From: Liolophura sinensis
Taxonomy: Eukaryota > Mollusca > Polyplacophora > Chitonida > Chitonidae
NCBI RefSeq assembly: GCF_032854445.1
Contig: NC_088295.1
Coordinates: 23,795,385-23,859,384 of the forward strand
Length of the DNA: 64,000 nucleotides
Direction of reading: 5' to 3'
A program made the position numbers and the translations under genes. This document shows positions 57,901-64,000 of the stretch, piece by piece (within the stretch, counting starts at the first letter, position 1; every line of letters starts with the position of its first letter). The notes under the pieces are model-generated. The model had not been told where the DNA came from and did no database searches. It saw only the letters and a list, made by a program, of their open reading frames with translations.

Positions 57901-60900
57901 CTAGTTACAAAGAAGCAAATATACTGCCACCTCAGTTTGAATGCATAAGGGACAACATTGAAGTTTCGATTTATGACACTGATATATCTGGCCAGATTTC
58001 ACATTCAGAGTTTTCAGACTTTAAATTTGATATTTGTCTAGGCATTTCAGACTGCACTGACAATACTTACTGGTATGCTATGGCTTTATCCTGCGTTACA
58101 CTATATGTCCTGTGTTTATCTTGAGATTTAATATTTATTTTCTATTTTTTCGTTCTGTTTGCTTCACAGTATATATCATTCTATTCCCTGAGGAATTCAT
58201 ACCCATATGTGATGACAACTCCCGGTACATTTTATTGTCGGCATTCCAAACAGCCTATGCAAATAGGGGCCTACAGTGATGTGCAAAATAAATACAAAAA
58301 CGATTTGGATGCCGGCGTTAGTGTACAGAGATTTGCTATTTATCAGTTTTCAGTTTGGTCAGTAGTATTTTATAACCACTGTGTGCAGGTGCCATTGTGG
58401 AAATCTTTCAGCTGAGTTCAGCTGTTTTCATCTTGTAGTTTTCATTTGTAAAATGGCAAGAGCAGGTAAGGCTGTTTTTTGGGGCCCAAGATCCTTCTGT
58501 CTTGTGCTGTAGATTCATGACAAATTGTCCACCCATGCCCATTGTCTGGAAATCGATGTGCTTATTGTCACTTTTGTAACTGTTTTTAACACTGAACTAA
58601 ATTGTGAAGCTCTGACAGCTTGTAAAGGTTGGACTTCTTGGATGTAATTCGGCGGAGACTACTGAGTGTTGGTGATTTTAAGTGCCACATTACTCAGGTT
58701 ATTGTACCCTTGTTTTGGCACTCATACAGTGGTAGCTAATTATGAACAAATAATGAATCTGTGCACTAATTCATTAAACTTACATTTTTAGCTCCTGTAT
58801 GTTGAGCTGTTTGAAGGTTAAACATATTTTTAGCTCCTGTATGTTGAACTGTTTGAAGGTTAAACTTATATTTTTAGCACCTGTATGTTGAGCTGTTTGA
58901 AGGTTAAACTTATATTTTTAGCTCCTGTATGTTGAGCTGTTTGAAGGTTAAACATATTTTTAGCTCCTGTTTGTTGAACTGTTTGAAGGTTAAACTTATG
59001 TTTTTATCTCCTGTATGTTGAGCTGTTTGACGGTTAAACTTATATTTTTAGCTCCTGTATGTTGAGCTGTTTGAAGGTTAAACTTATATTTTTAGCTCCT
59101 GTATGTTGAGCTGTTTGACGGTTAAACTTATTTTTTATCTCCTGTATGTTGAGCTGTTTGAAGGTTAAACTTATGTTTTTAGCTCCTGTGTGTTGAGCTG
59201 TTTGAAGCTTAAACTTATATTTTTAGCTCCTGTATGTTGAGCTGTTTGAAGGTTAAACATATTTTTTTTAGCTGTTTAGGCTGTGACTGACCAATGAAAT
59301 TAGCTCAAAAGTAGGTTAACTATAAAAAGTGCATAACTACATCAAACAAAAAACATTTCTGAGAATTCCTTCATCTTAGCATTATGAATTTCAAAGAATT
59401 TTTCTCCTTCGAGTTGTTTTTTCATGCAACTGACAAAAAACTTTCAAGAAATCGTTTTTCTCCAAAATTTTACATGCAGACTTTCTGCAAGACTCTTATC
59501 ACTGCTGTTTATCGTGGAAACAAGCATGAACTTTGTAACAATGTATTGTTTCTGTCTTTTGTTCTGGACTATCAGCAGAAGATCAAAGCTGTGTAATCAG
59601 TAATAGGCCCATAGTTAACGGTGAAAGTCAAGTACATTCCTTGACATTTTTTTTCGCGTTTTTCTTCTTTTTTCATTCCTATTTCTACTATTTAGTATAC
59701 AGTATATACAGAGCGTACAGAGCCGATCCCCAGAATTCCAGTCCTCGACAGTTTTACATGTAGCGCAGAACTGTTATCTAAGAGCAGTGTTTATTTTCCT
59801 TCACTCGTCTTCACATAAGCCCCAGTGGACATTGTATCCAGCTGCCTGTGGGTCAAATCCAGTTAATTCCTACCAATGTTTTTTCACTTTTTCCCCTCAT
59901 TATAATGAACTTTATAGACATCAGACTACCAGACATGGTAAAATACTAGTTGTGCTGACCTCGGCAACACAGTTGGATAACAGATTTAATTATTTTTATT
60001 TTCACAGTTACCGTAAATAGCGTAGTAATGCTTTTCATGCATACAGCTACATGTAAATGGGTGAGCTGAAGACGCATTTCATTATCGTGATATTGTACTA
60101 TATCTAGAGTTTTATATTCACATGGAATATATCACTGAATCTGTGAATATCTAAGAATAATATCTGACATGAGTATGACAATGTCATTCTACTTTATTTT
60201 GGTTTATTGTGCTGTTGTTTGTACACCTGTAATGACTATGAAAATGTTCCAAATTTTCAAAGCTTATAATTGACCCTGACTTCTGTCCTAAAAACTTTAA
60301 TGCTTACTTTTTGTGGAGTAGTCTTGTTTCTCCCAGGTTAGATCTGCTTTCTTTACGCCTTCAGTAGTGTCCTCAGGTGTCCAGAGGTAGTGCTGATGAT
60401 TGCTTCAGAGCAGCTATGACATCACTTCAAAACTAGCAACACCTAAAATTCGTGCGAGATATAGTCTGGGCTCTCACACCAGCCTATCAGTGACAATTCT
60501 CCATCATTTGGAGGTGAATGAATAGGTGTAGATGCTTTCACTATTAATTATGCAGAACACATTTTCAGTTTTGCCACTTTAAACTCCTGTATATTGTGAT
60601 GCACACTGCTGATGTTATACATGTTTGTGTCTGCACATTTACATTTAATACCAGTCAGTGGAGATTGTTATTTGTCATTAGAAAGGTTTCCTGATCTGCC
60701 CCTACATGTACATGTTATGATACTGTCTGTTTCTTATTTGTCAGGCACAGAGTCCTGCATCAGACTACATGATTTGGATGGAGATGGGTTGTTGGACATT
60801 GTATTTGGGTTTGGCTCCGCCAAGGACCTGTCCACTGACACAGAGAAAGATCTCATTGATTACTGTAAAAGCATAGGTAATTGAAAACTTTTAAAAACTA

Positions 60901-62759
60901 GGTGTGTTTGATAACCGTGACCAAAAGCTGAAAGCAAATGGAAGTAGCTTACTTCCCCAAGATACTGTTGTCCATCTACTTGTTCTTTATTTCATATATT
61001 GTCCAGTTTCAAGGTACACTTGACTTCTCAGGACATGCATTAGCATGTGAATATTCTCAAAATTTTTAATAAAGAATATTTAGTAGAAGGCAGTTCAGCT
61101 TTATGATGCATATACAGTGCTGGTGTTTGCAACACGACACCAAATTCAGATTTATTCAAGCTACATAAATTTACAGTTTTTCATGTCATCAAGCAGTATA
61201 TATGAAACCACCCTATGCGAAGCTATTAGATAACAATTAGCAAAAGTATATATGTATAAATATATGGTATGAAAACAATTAGCAAAAATATATATGTACA
61301 AATATATAGTATGAACATAATTAGCAAAAATGTATATGTTTAAATATATAGTATAAATACAATTAGCAAAAATATGAATGTATAAATGTATACTTCTCCG
61401 GCCGTAGGTGTAAATGTCGGCCAGCCACCTGAGGATAGTAAGTTTCCTCAGGGCTCTGCTTGGTTTCCTCCAACCATAATGCTGGCTGTCGTTGTATAAG
61501 TGAAATATTCTTGAGTATTGCATAAAATACCAATCAAATAAATATATATACTTGTTCATTGAAGTTGTCATTCCTTGTAAAATCAAGTACTCTAGAGACG
61601 AAAAAGTTATTTCAGTGTTATATCTGTTGGTTAGGAACTTTGTCCAAGCTACATTTCTTCTGGTTAGTGGAGATGTATGTTTGTTGGGTTTCACTTGCAG
61701 GTGCATTGTGGTAGCTCCACAGCACATTTACTTACCAAATATACGTACAGATTGTGTACATGTATTTTTCCAAGAAACATCCTTTAATGTTCATAGTTTT
61801 GCCTTCAGGTCATTCCTTCCCCTGTGTTGGTGTACTGGTTGGTCTCAGAGGAAAAGATGGGCAGGAATTGTGGAGAGTGAATACAGAATCTGCTGTATTT
61901 CTCATGAACTGTGAACACATTGATGTCAATCAGGATGGCAAGACAGACTGTATTGTCTCTGGCAGACAGGGAACCATTGCTGCTATTAATCCTAAAACAG
62001 GTCAGTTGTTGCCCCAGACTGTTAATGCTAATAGCTAATGACAGATTTATGAAGCAGGGTGACAACCATTACTTCTTTATAGCAGGCCATGTTGACATTG
62101 ACACAGGTTCATTAATAAAAAAAAAACATTGTGAATGGCCTCTTCAGGTACCATAATCTCATAGTTTTTGTACATTTTTAGCTTGTCATACTGCAGGTGT
62201 CGGTGTCCAATAACTGGGAGAGCAAGGTTAACCCAGATGTTGGGGAGTTAAAAAGCATTGCAATGCGTATAGCTCAGATTTTCCACACGTATAGAGCATA
62301 ATAATGCAAGAGGGATGTTCCATCTTTGATTTGCTGTGGGCTTATTAAATACTGCAAGTTGCAAGATTCAACACTGGAATATACGCGTTAGAATCAATAT
62401 TGAGGTAAATTTTAGGGGTGGTATCTTAAAAAGTACTGCATGTTTTGAGCTGAAGTTTTAGATACATACATGTAGAGCACAATGACACAGGGTGGGGATG
62501 ATCTATCATCCATGCTCTGTGTGCATAAACTCACGACTTCAATACTATTTAATTACTATTGTGTAGTGTGAATACAAAATTATCCCTATGTGTAATTCTC
62601 AGAATTCTTGATAAAGGTGATCATTTGTGGAAAGCTGAGCGGACCTATCTGATGAGGCAGTGGAACATTTACCAGGTGTCTGCCTTACCTGACCTGGATG
62701 GTGATAATGTGCCAGAGATCCTTGTTCCTCATGGAGGAGAGCCGAGTTTTCCACCTGAG
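54916..62759 (+). CDS. FAM234/ITFG3-like type II membrane protein, 5' five exons (runs off the right edge)
   Basis: Exons 54916-54946, 56912-57304, 60745-60876, 61809-62000 and 62617-62759. The first four introns are phase 1, the last (donor G|GTAAGA) phase 0; 891 nt give 297 residues so far. Start MAGLFGVRSKG (context CAGCATGG). An acidic cytosolic segment is followed by one membrane span at about residues 101-121 (LFIFTILVVGALVIALSVG), then NNST and an extracellular part. It has three FG-GAP-like calcium-type loops: DLDGDGLLDIVFGF, DVNQDGKTDCIVSG and DLDGDNVPEILVPHGG. The stretch GVLVGLRGKDGQELW and INPKTGDHLW are the beta-propeller-like repeats of FAM234 proteins. Family members are about 550-620 residues, so roughly half is missing beyond 64000. 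Whether it is an A- or B-type member was not decided. Function in the family is poorly known. Confidence 0.88.
55329..55392. repeat. Imperfect palindrome related to the 48.7-kb foldback ends
   Basis: Arms 55329-55355 and 55366-55392 pair with a 10-bp loop. The right arm reads AACCCTAGAATTGTGCTA, the same end sequence as the foldback element at 48724-49287. It lies in intron 1 of the FAM234-like gene and is probably a collapsed copy with the interior deleted. Confidence 0.8.
55844..56362. mobile_element. MITE-like element with TTAA target-site duplication
   Basis: Flanked by TTAA on both sides (55840-55843 and 56363-56366). Ends are inverted: AGAGCCATT at the left and AATGGCTCT at the right, extending imperfectly for a few more bases. 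The length is about 519 bp, with no transposase. TTAA duplication is typical of piggyBac-type transposition. It lies in intron 1 of the FAM234-like gene. Confidence 0.72.
58790..59270 (+). repeat. Minisatellite, 11 x 42-44 bp, in FAM234 intron 2
   Basis: Eleven units starting AGCTCCTGTATGTTGAGCTG at 58790, 58832, 58876, 58920, 58962, 59006, 59050, 59094, 59137, 59181 and 59225. Units carry TTTGAAGGTTAAAC followed by ATATTTTT or TTATATTTTT. Diverged singles (TTTTTAGCTCC, TTTTTAGTTCC) lie at about 57460-57590, suggesting where the array came from. Confidence 0.96.
61236..61395. repeat. Tandem repeat, 4 x 42 bp, next to a SINE
   Basis: Units begin ATTAGCAAAA at 61236, 61278, 61320 and 61362, exactly 42 bp apart. 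Because 42 is a multiple of three, the minus strand keeps one frame open as a 14-residue repeat. It abuts the SINE fragment at 61395, in intron 3 of the FAM234-like gene. Confidence 0.95.
61395..61548 (+). mobile_element. SINE 3' two-thirds, tRNA head missing
   Basis: Matches the 12140 SINE from the CTCCGGCCGTAGGTG block through CCATAATGCTGGCTGTCG, TAAGTGAAATATTCTTGAG and ACCAATCAAATAAATA. Intron 3 of the FAM234-like gene. Better preserved than the 8258 and 13770 fragments. Confidence 0.88.
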
Positions 62760-63555
62760 GTAAGAATAAACCTGACCTGGGACCCCATATTTGTTGTCCA
62801 CTCTAATGTATTGTTCAAGAAACAAGATAAAAAGTGCCAGACCACATATTTGAAAATGAAATAGACAGTTTGTTGGTGTGGTAATTAGAGGAGTTGTTTG
62901 TGAAGTCTTTACCGTGATATACATGTTTGAGATAATGGTTAAACGGGAATTAACTTTTGTACACATCTTGGCATTATGTGAATATGAAATATTTTGTTTT
63001 AGGGGATAGATGTAGTTTTCAGTAATCAGATGATATTTAGTAGTTTATTTGAATATATGTATTCTTTGCGATTAAGATCTTTGGAGTACATGTATTTTAT
63101 TCTTATTCAAATTGAGTGTGTATTTTTCTCTGTCAGCTTAATACATACATCAGAAAAACAGTAAGTTCATAGATGTTGTAAAATTCATGACTTATGTTGT
63201 TGTATTGTAGTCAAGAGCATGTTTGTCTTAGATCAGATGAGCAGCAGTGTTAAATTCGTCCGTGTGTATGTTTATGCATTTTGCTTCATTTGGAATCCGC
63301 CTTCTTGTACATTAATTTGGAGATTCAAAATGAGCACATTTCAGAAATTTTGAAATTGAATGTCTTTTTCCTTAGAAATTATACAACTTATGGTGTTAGT
63401 AAAGTGTCTGTCAGTACTTGGTGATTTTGTTTCATGAAATTTCATGTGACATGTATTTGCAAATTATTTGGTATCATATTTTTAAGTTCTTTTTAAGTGA
63501 ATGGCTTAGTCTGGAGATTTTCACATTAGCATTTCTGATAGGTGTACACATTAAG

Positions 63556-64000
63556 CACATGTATATGGTGAGATTATGTGCTGTATTATGTGTTTCTTAG
63601 TGTGTAAATATGCATGTATATGGTGAGATTATGTGCTGTGTTATGTGGTTATCAGTATGGAAATGTATATGATGAGATTATGTGGTGTGTTATGTGTTTA
63701 TCAGTGTGTAAGTGTACATGTAAATTGTGAGATTATGTGGTCTGTTATATGTTTATCAGTGTGTACATGTATATGGTGAGATTGTGTGGAGTGTTATGTG
63801 TTTATCAGTGTGTATGTGTATATGATGAGATTATGTGCTGTGTTATGTGTTTATCAGTGTGTAAATGTACATGTAAATTGTGAGATTATGTGCCGTGTTA
63901 TGAGTTTATCAGTGTGTACGTGTATATGGTGAGATTATGTGGTGTGTTGTGTGTTTATCAGTGTGTAAATGTGCATGTATATGGTGAGATTATGTGCTGT
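63556..64000 (+). repeat. Minisatellite of alternating 49- and 55-bp units, cut by the window edge
   Basis: Nine units share (A/G)TGAGATTATGTG and GTTTATCAGTGTGTA. The AGATT core lies at 63571, 63626, 63675, 63730, 63779, 63828, 63883, 63932 and 63987, giving spacings 55, 49, 55, 49, 49, 55, 49, 55. The longer unit has an extra 6 bp around GTACATGTAAA or GCATGTATA. Intronic in the FAM234-like gene. Confidence 0.93.

Noticed and set aside
57894-58124. 76-codon frame with a good acceptor in FAM234 intron 2, as an extra exon
   Set aside because: It reads in phase 0 while the flanking exons need phase 1; in phase 1 it hits a stop after two codons. Exon 56912-57304 joins 60745-60876 directly and correctly.
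62601-62616. CAG acceptor at 62602 for FAM234 exon 5
   Set aside because: It is out of frame with the previous exon; the AAAG acceptor at 62616 keeps the frame and gives the expected KTGDHLW.
1-64000. CRISPR arrays, operons, prokaryotic genes
   Set aside because: The direct repeats are minisatellites without unique spacers and all credible genes are intron-split.

Overview
The window is animal nuclear DNA. Genes are split into short exons with GT-AG introns, intergenic DNA is long and AT-rich, and repeats are dense. A marine lophotrochozoan, most likely a mollusc, is suggested by three things: tRNA-derived SINEs with an (AAATA)n tail, a GIY-YIG Penelope-like element, and the invertebrate-style gene set. 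No prokaryotic, organellar or viral genes were seen. The species call is an inference.

Four protein-coding genes could be assembled exon by exon with matching intron phases. (1) Minus strand, 14289 to 3346: a complete 13-exon gene for a 467-residue protein with an N-terminal FYVE zinc finger and a long armadillo (ARM) repeat stack; I do not recognise a named family with this architecture. (2) Plus strand, 31651-33504: the last two exons of a secreted or GPI-anchored Ly6/uPAR (three-finger) protein; its signal-peptide exon was not found. (3) Plus strand, 47231-51254: a complete three-exon class A GPCR of 366 residues, related to melatonin receptors and Moody/Tre1, with CCAAT and TATA boxes in front. 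(4) Plus strand, from 54916 past the right edge: the first five exons of a FAM234/ITFG3-like type II membrane protein with FG-GAP-like DxDGDG motifs.

The rest is intergenic or intronic and holds many repeats. They include a decayed Penelope-like retroelement (15.87-17.56 kb, +), the 3' part of a decayed LINE (29.2-30.4 kb, -), a SINE with a perfect 14-bp target-site duplication (12140-12408) plus several 3' fragments, a TTAA-flanked MITE-like element (55844-56362), a foldback element (48724-49287), an unnamed dispersed repeat in four copies (4.4, 37.5, 44.05 and 44.4 kb), and a second dispersed repeat flanking exon 1 of the FYVE-ARM gene. Minisatellites lie at 47.7, 58.8, 61.2 and 63.55 kb inside introns and at 36.9 and 39.6 kb between genes. 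An (AT)43 microsatellite lies at 22053.

The four genes do not form a pathway or operon. They are independent neighbours with functions in endosomal lipid recognition (inferred), a cell-surface three-finger protein, GPCR signalling, and a membrane protein of unknown role. The stretches 17.6-24.8 kb and 33.5-47.0 kb showed no convincing gene.
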